A DNA stretch of 64,000 nt from positions 518,997-582,996 of the forward strand of contig NZ_CYPW01000027.1 in NCBI RefSeq assembly GCF_001458175.1. Direction: 5' to 3'. This stretch comes from Shimia marina (lineage in GTDB: Bacteria; Pseudomonadota; Alphaproteobacteria; Rhodobacterales; Rhodobacteraceae). Each line of letters begins with the position of its first letter. Within the stretch, counting starts at the first letter, position 1. This document shows, one piece after another, positions 55,383-64,000 of the stretch. The notes beneath the pieces are model-generated. The model worked only from the letters and a program-made list of their open reading frames with translations, was not told the origin of the DNA and made no database searches. A program made the position numbers and the translations under genes.

Positions 55383-56297
55383 TTACAGCAGTTCAAAAAT
55401 CGCATCTGCGGCGAGCCGACCCCGTACTGAAACTCTTTTTTTACCATTTAAATCAACGAGGTGCGCGAAAACGTTGCGCGTGGCAGCTGGGAGGAGCGCG
55501 GCAGGAGTTTCTTTATAGATTGCCGCGGCCAGTGCCTCTGCGGTGGTTGGCGCATTGGCCAGCGCTGCCAGGATTTCAGCCTCCCGTCCCTTGCGGTGCG
55601 CCATCAACCACGCCAAGCGCTCTGATGGGTTTTCTATCGGAGCCCCATGGCCTGCGTGAAATACGCGCCATTGCCGCGCAGAAAGCTTCTCACAAGAGGC
55701 CATAAAATCGGTGAGATCCCCGTCAGGTGGGGACACCAGCGAACTGGCCCATCCCATGACATGGTCTCCACAGAAACAGACATCCTCCATGGCAAGAGAA
55801 ATATGGTTTCCAAAATGGCCGGGCGTGTGAATCACTTCCAGCGCCCAGCCCCTGCCCCGCAGCACCTCGCCTTCGCAGACCACGCGATCTGGCATGAAGT
55901 CCACATCCACCCCCTCGCCGCCGCCGGCCAGACCACTGCTCGCAAGGGCTTGCATCACCGCACTGCGCCCGGCATCGGGATCCCCATAGGCATAGACCGG
56001 CGCACCGGTTTCTTCCGAGAGCGCCCTGGCCAGCGGGGAATGGTCCAAATGGGCATGGGTCACAATGATATGTGTGATTGTCTGCTCTCCCGTCACCGCT
56101 GCCAGAATGGCCTTCAGGTGGTCTGGGTGATCTGGCCCCGGATCAATAACGGCAAGCTCTGTATCTCCGATGAGATAGGTGTTGGTCCCCCGAAAGGTCA
56201 TCGGCGACGGATTAGGCGCGAGGATGCGGCGCAGATTTGGCGCCAATTGCTCGGCTTTTCCGGGTTCAGGGTTGAAAGCCAGAATATGGGCGTCCAT
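55383..56297 (-). CDS. MBL-fold metallo-hydrolase (LACTB2-like)
   Basis: 304 residues. Zinc motif THAHLDHSPLA near residue 78, further ligands in VIHTPGHFGNHIS and FCGDHVMGW, and a C-terminal winged-helix-like segment (RKGREAEILAALANAPTTAEALAAAIY), the layout of LACTB2-type hydrolases/ribonucleases. Soluble. The second ATG (56297) has GAGAGG at the right distance. Divergent from the sensor kinase. Confidence 0.88.
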   Translation of the reverse strand: MDAHILAFNPEPGKAEQLAPNLRRILAPNPSPMTFRGTNTYLIGDTELAVIDPGPDHPDHLKAILAAVTGEQTITHIIVTHAHLDHSPLARALSEETGAPVYAYGDPDAGRSAVMQALASSGLAGGGEGVDVDFMPDRVVCEGEVLRGRGWALEVIHTPGHFGNHISLAMEDVCFCGDHVMGWASSLVSPPDGDLTDFMASCEKLSARQWRVFHAGHGAPIENPSERLAWLMAHRKGREAEILAALANAPTTAEALAAAIYKETPAALLPAATRNVFAHLVDLNGKKRVSVRGRLAADAIFELL

Positions 56298-56335
56298 GGT
56301 CATCCTCTCAGAATATCTTTCGCCAAGGTGTAGGC

Positions 56336-57640
56336 ATGTTTTTTCGCTGGCTCAAACGCTATATGCCCCGCAGTCTCTATGGGCGGGCTGCGCTGATCCT
56401 GATCCTGCCGGTGGTTTTGCTGCAACTCGTGGTCTCTTTCGGGCTTGTGACACGGCATTTCGAAGGGGTGACAGAACAGATGTCACGGGCCGTTGCGCGG
56501 GAGGTGCAGCTCTTTATTGATGCTGTCGCCGTGAAAGAGAGCGTGCCTGAGGCGCTGCCGACGGTGTTAAACACCTTGGACATGGCGGTCACCTACCCCA
56601 CAGATCTCAGTTATGATGATACGCGCGTCTGGTATGATTTTTCGGCCTTTATCATCTCGCGAGAATTTCGCGCCTCACTGCCTCAGGTCACGGCGGTGCA
56701 GCTGGCACAGGATGGCAAGGTCTTCCTGCATCTGGACCTGCCTGATGGGCCGGCGATTCTGGACTTTGATCGCGACCGTGTTTCCGCCTCAAACTCACAT
56801 CAGCTTTTTGTAAATATGGTCTTCTTTGGCGCGGTCCTGACATTTGTGGCCTATCTTTATCTGAGAAACCAATTGCGCCCAATCAAACGCTTGGCCGTCG
56901 CCGCAGAGGCATTTGGGCGCGGCCGCTCGGTTGCCTATTCCCCCGGCGGCGCCATCGAAGTGCGCGCAGCGGGCAGCGCGTTTTTGGACATGCGTGCCCG
57001 GATAGAGCGCCAGATGGAGCAACGCACCCTTCTGTTGTCGGGGGTCAGCCATGATCTGCGTACGCCGCTGACACGGTTTAAGCTTGGCCTGTCCCTCCTG
57101 GATGATGTGGATCGGGAACCGCTGGAACGCGATGTCGAAGAAATGCAACGCATGCTGGACGCCTTTTTGAGCTTTGCCCGCGGGGTCTATGAGGATGAAA
57201 CAGAAGGGGTCGACCCTGTCCTGCTGACAACCGAAATTGTAGAAGATTTCAAACGCAGCGGCGCGGATGTTGCGCTTGTATCAACAGAGGGCAGCGGTGA
57301 GGTGGAGCTGCGTCCTGCCACGGTCCGGCGCGCCGTTGAAAATTTGATCGGCAACGCAGTGCGCTATGCCAATTGCGCCCAAGTCTCTGTCCAGATCACA
57401 GAGCGATATCTGCGCATTCGCGTGGAGGATGATGGGCCGGGCATCTCGCCTGCGCAACGCGAAGAAGCGCTTAAACCCTTTGCCCGACTGGAACCCGGAC
57501 GCAATCAGAACAAGGGGATTGGTGTTGGTCTGGGCCTCTCCATTGCCGCCGATGTGGCCCGCGCCCATGGTGGCATTCTGCGCCTTGGCGAAAGTGAAAC
57601 TCTGGGTGGCCTACGCGCAGATTTGGTGCTGGGCATGTAG
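56336..57640 (+). CDS. EnvZ-type sensor histidine kinase
   Basis: A 434-residue membrane kinase. Two membrane helices (about 18-38 and 158-178) flank a periplasmic domain; HAMP follows (RNQLRPIKRLAVAAEAFGRG), then HisKA with the acceptor His in LSGVSHDLRTPLTRFKL near residue 238 and an ATPase domain (NLIGNAVRYA, VEDDGPGI, GLGLSIAADVARAHGG). This matches EnvZ-like osmosensors. No response regulator is adjacent, so its partner is elsewhere. Confidence 0.9.
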   Translation: MFFRWLKRYMPRSLYGRAALILILPVVLLQLVVSFGLVTRHFEGVTEQMSRAVAREVQLFIDAVAVKESVPEALPTVLNTLDMAVTYPTDLSYDDTRVWYDFSAFIISREFRASLPQVTAVQLAQDGKVFLHLDLPDGPAILDFDRDRVSASNSHQLFVNMVFFGAVLTFVAYLYLRNQLRPIKRLAVAAEAFGRGRSVAYSPGGAIEVRAAGSAFLDMRARIERQMEQRTLLLSGVSHDLRTPLTRFKLGLSLLDDVDREPLERDVEEMQRMLDAFLSFARGVYEDETEGVDPVLLTTEIVEDFKRSGADVALVSTEGSGEVELRPATVRRAVENLIGNAVRYANCAQVSVQITERYLRIRVEDDGPGISPAQREEALKPFARLEPGRNQNKGIGVGLGLSIAADVARAHGGILRLGESETLGGLRADLVLGM

Positions 57641-57748
57641 GCGCACTGTCGCTTTGACCATTGGCTCATACAGGCGCCCGCTTTACAGCGCAATTCAGAG
57701 ACGATAGCAGTCAGAAAAATGTGCTGCGACAATTAGAAAGGAAGCGAC

Positions 57749-58780
57749 ATGCGTATTGGCAACCGAGAGATTGGCCCAAATCATCCGCCCCTCGTCATCG
57801 CAGAAATCGGCATCAATCACGGCGGTGATCTCTCTGTTGCAAAAGAAATGGTGCGTCTTGCGGCTTTGTCTGGCTGCGAGTTGGTCAAGCATCAGACCCA
57901 TTTTGTCGACGATGAAATGACCGATGAGGCCAAACAGATCTTCCCACCAAATGCAGATGTGTCGATCTGGGAAGTGATGGAGCAATGCGCATTGTCCGCC
58001 GAGGATGAACTGGAGCTGATGCGCTATACGGAAGAGCTGGGTATGATTTTCATCTCCACGCCTTTCTCGCGCAAAGCTGCGGATTTCCTCGCAGAGGCGG
58101 GCGTTCCGGCATTCAAGATCGGCTCCGGTGAGGCCGACAACCTGCCCTTGATCCGCCATATCGCCTCCTTTGGCAAACCTGTCATCATGTCCACCGGCAT
58201 GCAAACCATTGAAACCATGCAACGCTCTGTCGCCATCCTCGAAGAGGCAGGCGTGGAGTATGCGCTGCTGGAATGCACCAACCTCTACCCTTCGCCGCCC
58301 GAAATCGTGTCTCTGCGCGGCGTGACCGATCTCAAAGAGGCTTTTCCAAATGCGGTTATAGGCTTCTCCGATCATTCCATCGGGCCAGAAATGGCACTGG
58401 CCTCTGTGGCGCTGGGCGCCTGCATTCTGGAACGACACTATACCGACACGCGCTATCGTCAGGGCCCGGACATCATCAATTCGATGGACCCCTCAGAGCT
58501 GCGCTTTCTGATTGAACGCTCCCGTGAAATCTGGATTGCCGCCAACAACCCCAAACAGCGCACTGAGGCCGAAGAACCGGTTTATGCCTTTGCCCGCGCC
58601 TCTGTGGTGGCTGACAAGGATCTGCCAGAAGGTCACGTGATCACCGAGCAAGACATCTGGGTCCGCCGTCCGGGCTCTGGCGAAATCCCGGGCTATGACT
58701 TTGACAAGGTAGTGGGCAAAACTTTGACACGGGCAGTCACACGAAACACGCAGTTGAAGTGGGAAGATCTGGAGGGCTGA
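57749..58780 (+). CDS. neuB: N-acetylneuraminate synthase family protein (NeuB-type)
   Basis: 343 residues: a TIM-barrel condensing domain (AEIGINHGGDLSVAKEM, KHQTHFVDDEM, ISTPFSRKAADFL, STGMQTIETM, GFSDHSIG, LERHYTDTRYRQGPD) plus a C-terminal SAF domain (FARASVVADKDLPEGHVITEQDI). It condenses phosphoenolpyruvate with a hexosamine to give a nonulosonic acid (sialic, legionaminic or pseudaminic). Which sugar it uses cannot be read. First of a five-gene surface-glycan run with a NeuC-type gene. Confidence 0.93.
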   Translation: MRIGNREIGPNHPPLVIAEIGINHGGDLSVAKEMVRLAALSGCELVKHQTHFVDDEMTDEAKQIFPPNADVSIWEVMEQCALSAEDELELMRYTEELGMIFISTPFSRKAADFLAEAGVPAFKIGSGEADNLPLIRHIASFGKPVIMSTGMQTIETMQRSVAILEEAGVEYALLECTNLYPSPPEIVSLRGVTDLKEAFPNAVIGFSDHSIGPEMALASVALGACILERHYTDTRYRQGPDIINSMDPSELRFLIERSREIWIAANNPKQRTEAEEPVYAFARASVVADKDLPEGHVITEQDIWVRRPGSGEIPGYDFDKVVGKTLTRAVTRNTQLKWEDLEG

Positions 58781-58786
58781 AGCCAG

Positions 58787-59905
58787 ATGCAGCGCTTCCA
58801 ATTCACCTGTCTGGACCCACGCAAAAAGAAACGCGCCACCATTGCGCGCGTTCTCTCTGAGAGTGGGCCAATCCACTGGCGCAAACTGGCTCCGCTCAGC
58901 CTGCGCAGCTGGCCAGAAACCGCAAAGGTCGCCCAAGAGGCGCTGGAAATGTCCAAGGATCGCGGTGCCAGCGGCTTTGCGCAGGCGCTGCATCTGTGGC
59001 TGCTCAAGCTGCAATATAATGGCGCCCGCGCCTATTTTACCAAACACGCCGATCAGGTCGCGGTCTGCTGGAATGGGCTTAACGGGACGCGCCGCGTGTT
59101 TATGCAGGGCGCCAAGGCCGCAGGCGCCAAAACCCTGTTTTTTGAACTTGGGCCTTTTCCGGGCCGGATCACTGTGGATCCGCAGGGCGTAAACAACGCA
59201 AGTTGCCTGCCGCGTGACATTGCGCCTTACGCAGACTGGTATCACACAGCGGAGAAACGCAACTGGCGCGACATCAAGGGCCAGATCAAACAGCGCAGCG
59301 CCCTGCGAGACGCCGAAGTCCTGGATGCGCCTCCGCTCAGTGATCCGTTTATCTTTGTGGCACTCCAGACACCGGGTGACAGCCAGCTGCGCCTGTTTGG
59401 CGGCAATTTCCCCACCGTCCCGATCCTGATTGACGCCATTGCCAAAGCCGCAAAGGCCCTGCCCGAAGGATGGCACATCCGCATCAAGGAACACCCCACC
59501 GCGCCGGAATCTTTTGCCGCCCAGATCCAGAGTGCCCTGCCCGGCAAAGTGTTTCTGGACAACGCCAATGACACGTTTTCACAGGTGGCCGCCAGCCGCG
59601 GTGTGGTGACAGTCAATTCCTCCGTCGGGCTTGAGGCGATGTTTTATGACAAACCGGTGGTGGCCTGTGGCCAATGTTACTGGGCCATCGACGGCGTCGC
59701 CCTGCGCGCGCCAGACACCGTCGCGCTGACGGCGCTTTTTGCCGCGCCCGAAACACTTTCCTTCTCAACAAAGGCCCGCGACGCATTCATGTCTTTTCTG
59801 GATCAGGTCTACTACCCCAGCATCGAAGGCGAACCACCTTTCGCGCTCATCGCACAGCGCCTGAGTGACAGCGACACCTCCGGCATCTGGCGGAGGAAAA
59901 CATGA
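58787..59905 (+). CDS. KpsS/capsule-synthesis-like protein
   Basis: 372 residues with a pattern of the capsular polysaccharide biosynthesis family (KpsC/KpsS, Kdo-transferase-like): RVFMQGAKAAGAKTLFFELGPFPGRITVDPQGVN, later RIKEHPTAPESF and VTVNSSVGLEAMFYDKPVVACGQCYW. Such proteins attach Kdo or build the capsule lipid anchor. Soluble. It follows neuB by six bases and overlaps the GT92-like gene by four. Confidence 0.75.
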   Translation: MQRFQFTCLDPRKKKRATIARVLSESGPIHWRKLAPLSLRSWPETAKVAQEALEMSKDRGASGFAQALHLWLLKLQYNGARAYFTKHADQVAVCWNGLNGTRRVFMQGAKAAGAKTLFFELGPFPGRITVDPQGVNNASCLPRDIAPYADWYHTAEKRNWRDIKGQIKQRSALRDAEVLDAPPLSDPFIFVALQTPGDSQLRLFGGNFPTVPILIDAIAKAAKALPEGWHIRIKEHPTAPESFAAQIQSALPGKVFLDNANDTFSQVAASRGVVTVNSSVGLEAMFYDKPVVACGQCYWAIDGVALRAPDTVALTALFAAPETLSFSTKARDAFMSFLDQVYYPSIEGEPPFALIAQRLSDSDTSGIWRRKT

Positions 59906-60837
59906 TCTGGCCGTTCAAGAAAACACGCAAAAAAGGGCGCGCCTCGCGCATTACCATAAGCCCCCCGAAACCGGATGCGGATCGTCACGGCATTGCACTT
60001 GTGGCCATCGCCAAAAACGAAGAGCGCCGGCTCGAAGACTGGCTGACATTCTATGCCCTTGCAGGCGTGCGGGAGGTCATCCTCTATGACAATATGTCAG
60101 ATGACCGCACCGCAGAAATAGCACGCAATTTCAAAGGTATGAAGGTCACAGTTGTGCCATGGCAATTACATACCGAAACCACCTCACCGGTTTTGGTTCT
60201 GCCACGTCAGATCGTTGCTTACTGCCATGCAATATGCACCTTTGGCGCGAAGTTTCGCTGGATGAGCATGATTGATCTGGACGAATATATCGTCCCCAAA
60301 GAGGCGATGTCGCTTCCCGAAGCGCTAAAACCACTTGAGGTACACAGTAATATTTCGCTGCCCTGGGTGATGTTTGGCCACAATGGCCACGAAGCGCCGA
60401 CATCCGCACCCATCCCTTTTGACTACACCGCCCGCGCCGCTGACCAATCCGGCCCACTGCTCAATTTCAAATGTATCATCGACCCTTGCGACGTAACCAA
60501 AGTGAGCGTGCATAAATTTGAAACCGCAGCCATGGGCAAACACACCGTCAACACCTTGGGTCAGAGCGCGACCAACAAAGCGCGCAAATCAGCGGCGTTT
60601 GTCACAACCGATGTTTTGCAGCTCAATCACTATTACCTGCTGTCTCGTGAAGAAACTGATCACAAGATCAACCGCGGTGCCGTGTCCGGAGTGTCCAATG
60701 ACACGCGCGCAAAATCTCTCCGTGAGAAACAGACCTTGATTGAGGCAAATCCGATCACAGACAATTCCGCTTTGGAATTTCTCTCCCGCCATGGCATCAA
60801 GAACGCCAATGATTTCGCAGACAAATTTCGAGGGTAG
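59902..60837 (+). CDS. glycosyltransferase family 92-type protein
   Basis: 311 residues with a nucleotide-sugar-binding N-terminal region HGIALVAIAKNEERRLEDWLTFY, a metal-binding DLDEYIVP motif and a C-terminal H-rich segment (LQLNHYYLLSREETDHKINRG). This matches the GT92 (DUF23) pattern. Likely adds a hexose in surface glycan assembly. Confidence 0.82.
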   Translation: MIWPFKKTRKKGRASRITISPPKPDADRHGIALVAIAKNEERRLEDWLTFYALAGVREVILYDNMSDDRTAEIARNFKGMKVTVVPWQLHTETTSPVLVLPRQIVAYCHAICTFGAKFRWMSMIDLDEYIVPKEAMSLPEALKPLEVHSNISLPWVMFGHNGHEAPTSAPIPFDYTARAADQSGPLLNFKCIIDPCDVTKVSVHKFETAAMGKHTVNTLGQSATNKARKSAAFVTTDVLQLNHYYLLSREETDHKINRGAVSGVSNDTRAKSLREKQTLIEANPITDNSALEFLSRHGIKNANDFADKFRG

Positions 60838-60840
60838 CTC

Positions 60841-61602
60841 ATGTCCGCTTTGATGTTTCAACACCTGCGTGACACCAAAAATGTCGGCGACGCAATGTGC
60901 AGCCCATATGATTATTTTGACTGGCAGGATGCTCAGGCCAAAGACCTGCGCACCCCAAGCCCTGACTACAAAATCGGGATTTATGGCGGTGGCAAAATAT
61001 TCGGCGGGCTCGCGGATGAGGCCGGCATTCTGAAGCAGGAGGGTGTGAAACACATCGCCTGGGGGGTGGGAACACGGCAAACCTTTCCGATTTCACGCAA
61101 ATACAGCCGCGCACGTGCACTCTGTGATCTGGTCGGCAGCCGCGACTATGGCGACACGCGTTACGACTACGCTCCCTGCGCCAGCTGCATGTCGCCTCTG
61201 TTTGACGCGCAGGCAGCCCCTGAACACGACGTGGTGTTCTATTTTCATGGTGGCAAAACCGAGAAACAGAAACTCGGCATCCCCGACGACATGCCCAAAC
61301 TGTCAAACAACTGCAATTCTCTGGAAGAGGCGCTGGCCTTTATTGCCAGTGGCAAAACGGTTGTTTCCAACTCCTATCACGGGGTCTACTGGTCGCTTTT
61401 GATGGGGCGCAAAACCATCTGTGTGCCGTTTTCCAACAAGTTCTACGGCTACCGGTTCAAACCCGCCTATGCGACGCCCAAAAACTGGAAAAGTAAGCTC
61501 GATACCGGCCTCGCAGCACCAGAGATGCTAAAGACGTGCCGCGACGCGACACATGCGTTCAAAGCCAAAGTAGACGCCCTTATCAAAGAGGTCTGTCAAT
61601 GA
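60841..61602 (+). CDS. polysaccharide pyruvyltransferase-like protein
   Basis: 253 residues, shorter than usual. Family-like elements are NVGDAMCSPYDYF at the N-terminus, IYGGGKIFGGLADE, WGVGTRQTFP and the C-terminal VVSNSYHGVYWSLLMGRKTICVPF with its His. It would add a pyruvate ketal or act as a related transferase. Starts three bases after the GT92-type gene. Confidence 0.8.
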   Translation: MSALMFQHLRDTKNVGDAMCSPYDYFDWQDAQAKDLRTPSPDYKIGIYGGGKIFGGLADEAGILKQEGVKHIAWGVGTRQTFPISRKYSRARALCDLVGSRDYGDTRYDYAPCASCMSPLFDAQAAPEHDVVFYFHGGKTEKQKLGIPDDMPKLSNNCNSLEEALAFIASGKTVVSNSYHGVYWSLLMGRKTICVPFSNKFYGYRFKPAYATPKNWKSKLDTGLAAPEMLKTCRDATHAFKAKVDALIKEVCQ

Positions 61603-62720
61603 CCCGCTCCCTCCTCTTCCTCACCGGCACCCGCGCTGATTTCGGCAAGCTGGAGCCTCTGGCCATTGCTGCGCGGGATGCGGGCTTTGATGTGACGTTT
61701 TTCATCACCGGCATGCATATGCTGGCGCGCTATGGGATGACCAAGATCGAGGTGCATCGCATGCCCGGTGTCACCAAACATGAATTCCTCAATCAGCGTC
61801 CCGGTGATCCGCAAGACATCATTCTGGCGAAAACCGTGGTCGGCTTTTCTGACTACGTGACTGAAACGCGCCCGGATATGGTGGTGGTTCATGGCGACCG
61901 GATCGAAGCGCTCGCGGGCGCTTTGGTGGCGGCAACCAATTACATCCCCTGTGCGCATATCGAGGGCGGTGAGGTCTCCGGCACGATTGACGAGATCTAC
62001 CGCCACTGCAATACAAAGCTGTCCAGCCATCATTTTGTCAGCTCAGATGCCGCCAAGAAACGGGTCATGGCCATGGGCGAACCTGAGGGGGCGATCCATG
62101 TGATCGGCTCACCAGAGCTGGATTTCCACGCAGGCGCCTCCGGTGTCACCCTGCAAGAGGTGCAGGCGCATTATGACATCCCGTTTGATGACTTCGGGCT
62201 GGTGACCTTCCATCCGGTGACGTCGGAGCAGGCCACCATGGGCGCACAGGCCCAAGCGCTTTTTGCAGAGCTTGAGGCATCTGGAAAGAACTTTGTGGTG
62301 ATCGCGCCCAACAATGATCCCGGCTCCGAAGACATCTTCACAGTGCTCGACGCCTTGCCAAAAGACCGCTTTCGTCAGTTCCCCTCAATGCGATTTAACC
62401 ACTTCTCAGAATTGATGAAAAACGCGGCCTGTATGATTGGTAACTCCTCTGCTGGTGTGCGCGAAGCACCCTTCTTAGGCTTGCCATCACTGGATGTCGG
62501 CACCCGCCAGACCAACCGCGCACAGGCCGGATCGGTGTTCTCCTGCGCCGCAGAGGACAGTGCAGCAATACAGACATTTTTGCAAAACCAATGGGGCACG
62601 CCGCATCAGCCGCACACCGGCTTTGGCGAAGGCCGCTCTGCGGATCGCTTTGTGGATCTGCTCAACAGCGATACGTTCTGGACCCAGGGCCTGCAAAAAG
62701 CCTTTCAGGACAACGCCTGA
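61599..62720 (+). CDS. neuC: UDP-N-acetylglucosamine 2-epimerase, hydrolysing (NeuC-type)
   Basis: 373 residues. Start motif LFLTGTRADFGKLEPLA, VVVHGDRIEALAGALVA, IEGGEVSGTIDEIYRHCNTK and GNSSAGVREAPFLGLPSLDVGTRQ are typical of NeuC-type hydrolysing epimerases (ManNAc from UDP-GlcNAc) and of related bacillosamine epimerases. Its product would feed NeuB. Overlaps the pyruvyltransferase-like gene by four bases. Confidence 0.92.
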   Translation: MTRSLLFLTGTRADFGKLEPLAIAARDAGFDVTFFITGMHMLARYGMTKIEVHRMPGVTKHEFLNQRPGDPQDIILAKTVVGFSDYVTETRPDMVVVHGDRIEALAGALVAATNYIPCAHIEGGEVSGTIDEIYRHCNTKLSSHHFVSSDAAKKRVMAMGEPEGAIHVIGSPELDFHAGASGVTLQEVQAHYDIPFDDFGLVTFHPVTSEQATMGAQAQALFAELEASGKNFVVIAPNNDPGSEDIFTVLDALPKDRFRQFPSMRFNHFSELMKNAACMIGNSSAGVREAPFLGLPSLDVGTRQTNRAQAGSVFSCAAEDSAAIQTFLQNQWGTPHQPHTGFGEGRSADRFVDLLNSDTFWTQGLQKAFQDNA

Positions 62721-62733
62721 AAGGCTTGGGCAT

Positions 62734-63669
62734 TTAGGACATCTCCAAATCCACAACACCGGTGAAGCGCCGCGCCTCCCAGGCGCGCGCAATCAACAGG
62801 CTGCTGTCGCGCATGGTGTCAAACCGGGGAATCAGCGGGTTGCCGGATGTCTCCTGACCCCGCACAAGCGCCAGAAAATCACGCATCATATCCATGAACA
62901 TGTCATTGCGCTCAAAGGAAAATGGCGTGACCTGCGCACCCTGCCCCATATCTTCCGACAAGGTGGGGGTGAGGAAATCCAAATCCACAACGCGTTCTGC
63001 GCCCCGTAACGCGGCTTTGCGCAACGAGACAGGTGAGACATAATCCATCGAAATGGTGCCCACTGCTCCAGAGGCCGAGACAACATCCACGCGGGTGGCA
63101 AAATCAATCTGGGGAAAATCGTCATGTGCCAGGGCGCGCACATCAGAGATCTCAAGCGGGCCCATCACCGCCAGCGCCAGATCCATTTCATGGCACAGGT
63201 CCATCAAGACGCCGCCGCCCTCTGGCTCTGCGGCGTAGCTCCCGGCAAAGGACCAGTTTTCCCGCCACTGGCGCACGTCATGACCGATCTCGAATGAAAA
63301 CCCGTAGGTCTGGCTCAGATCCAGCGCGGCCAGCGCCCGCACCGCAGGGTGATAGCGCATCATGAACCCCACCATGGAGCGCGCCGCTACAGGGGCGGCA
63401 GCAGCGTGAATGGCCTCCACCTGCGCCACACGCCAGGCCAGCGGTTTTTCTGCATAAAACGGCCAATCATGTGCAGCGCACATCTCGATCAGTTCCAGCC
63501 GGATCGGGGTAGAGGTGGCAATCACCACCGCCTCGATGTCTTGCCGTGTCTCAAAGGCGGCGCGGTCAAACCCGCGCCAGCCGATCAGCTCAACAGCCTC
63601 GCCCAATGCGGCCAGATTGGCCGCATGGCGTTTGCCAATCGAGCCGGCACCGATGACCGCGATCACCAC
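62734..63669 (-). CDS. Gfo/Idh/MocA-family oxidoreductase
   Basis: 311 residues with the N-terminal NAD(P) fold VIAVIGAGSIGKRHAANLAAL and YAEKPLAWRVAQVEAIH (EKP motif). Probably a sugar or sugar-acid oxidoreductase in glycan metabolism, facing the neuC gene. Overlaps the SDR gene by seven bases. Confidence 0.9.
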   Translation of the reverse strand: MVIAVIGAGSIGKRHAANLAALGEAVELIGWRGFDRAAFETRQDIEAVVIATSTPIRLELIEMCAAHDWPFYAEKPLAWRVAQVEAIHAAAAPVAARSMVGFMMRYHPAVRALAALDLSQTYGFSFEIGHDVRQWRENWSFAGSYAAEPEGGGVLMDLCHEMDLALAVMGPLEISDVRALAHDDFPQIDFATRVDVVSASGAVGTISMDYVSPVSLRKAALRGAERVVDLDFLTPTLSEDMGQGAQVTPFSFERNDMFMDMMRDFLALVRGQETSGNPLIPRFDTMRDSSLLIARAWEARRFTGVVDLEMS

Positions 63670-64000
63670 GCGGAGAAGCCCCCATCCACATTGACCATCT
63701 GACCGGTCATATGGCCTGCGTGTTTGCTGGCCAAGAAGAGCATCACATCTGCGATTTCATCCGGCTGCGCCATGCGGTCCTGCATGATCAGCGCGCCGAC
63801 GCGTTTCTGAAACTCCTCAGAATGGCCATTGAACACAGCGCCCGGCGCAATGGTGTTCACGGTGGCGTCGCGCTTGGCCCAATAGCCTGCAAGCCAGACG
63901 GTCATGCCGTGGATCCCTGCTTTGGACACGCCATAGGCAGAGAAGTTCTTAAACGGCATGCCGTCATAAATCGGGTGATGCGCACCGTTAAGGGCATACA
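63663..64000 (-). CDS. SDR-family oxidoreductase (5' part cut by window edge)
   Basis: C-terminal 112 residues visible; the N-terminus lies beyond the window. The catalytic YxxxK is in SAYGVSKAG, preceded by LNGAHHPIYDGMP. VNTIAPGAVF and GQMVNVDGGFSAW are typical SDR endings. Upstream of the Gfo/Idh gene, likely in the same operon and probably part of nucleotide-sugar processing. Confidence 0.9.
   Translation of the reverse strand, partial: YALNGAHHPIYDGMPFKNFSAYGVSKAGIHGMTVWLAGYWAKRDATVNTIAPGAVFNGHSEEFQKRVGALIMQDRMAQPDEIADVMLFLASKHAGHMTGQMVNVDGGFSAW

Overview
The window comes from the chromosome of an alphaproteobacterium, most likely a marine member of the Rhodobacteraceae (Roseobacter group). 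The evidence is a DMSP demethylase (dmdA) next to acuI, a trgA-trgB-cysK tellurite-resistance locus, ornithine-lipid genes olsB-olsA, a ChpT phosphotransferase, small families typical of Rhodobacterales (DUF4169, DUF3553, TrgA), and a circularly permuted two-piece tmRNA whose tag reads ANDNRAPVAVAA. The DNA is moderately GC-rich and gene-dense. I see no insertion sequence, integrase, CRISPR array or prophage.

Layout. 1-10 kb: purine synthesis (purM-purN), a Tat-type metallo-hydrolase divergent from a LysR regulator, a CAU-anticodon tRNA, sufE, an RHH/DUF4169 pair, fumC, a ClpXP adaptor (SspB) and a chromate transporter. 9.7-10.1 kb: the split tmRNA gene. 10-19 kb: a DUF1287 protein, a PreA-like flavoenzyme without its ferredoxin domain, a TenA-like protein and a GntR regulator divergent from an apparent operon DUF2182-DUF1326-DinB-dmdA-acuI, with twin operator-like repeats in the shared promoter. 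An FNR-type box stands before a DsrE-like periplasmic protein. 19-29 kb: HIT protein, cysteine-desulfurase-like enzyme, photolyase, CFA-synthase-like methyltransferase, trgA-trgB-cysK, an MscS channel and an AlaX editing protein.

29-41.5 kb: yicC-gmk-gamma carbonic anhydrase, then the phosphate-starvation regulon phoR-pstSCAB-phoU-phoB, with Pho-box repeats before pstS and probably before phoR. An orphan LuxR-type regulator follows. About 1 kb of non-coding DNA after it contains a series of hairpins ending in a strong terminator, a candidate small RNA. 42-53 kb: rpsB-tsf, a GST, olsB-olsA, DUF3553/chpT, and the minus-strand group LysE-GNAT and rplU-rpmA-obgE-proB-proA, the last set being ribosomal proteins, a ribosome-assembly GTPase and the first two proline-synthesis enzymes.

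54-64 kb: tRNA-Ser(CGA), two tandemly duplicated tRNA-Asn(GTT) genes each with its own terminator, a metallo-hydrolase divergent from an EnvZ-type kinase, then a surface-glycan operon: NeuB-type sialic-acid synthase, KpsS-like protein, GT92-type glycosyltransferase, pyruvyltransferase-like protein and NeuC-type epimerase. Facing it are a Gfo/Idh/MocA oxidoreductase and an SDR enzyme cut by the window edge. This locus probably makes a nonulosonic-acid-containing surface polysaccharide.

All assignments rest on reading the sequence and remembered family features. No database search was run.
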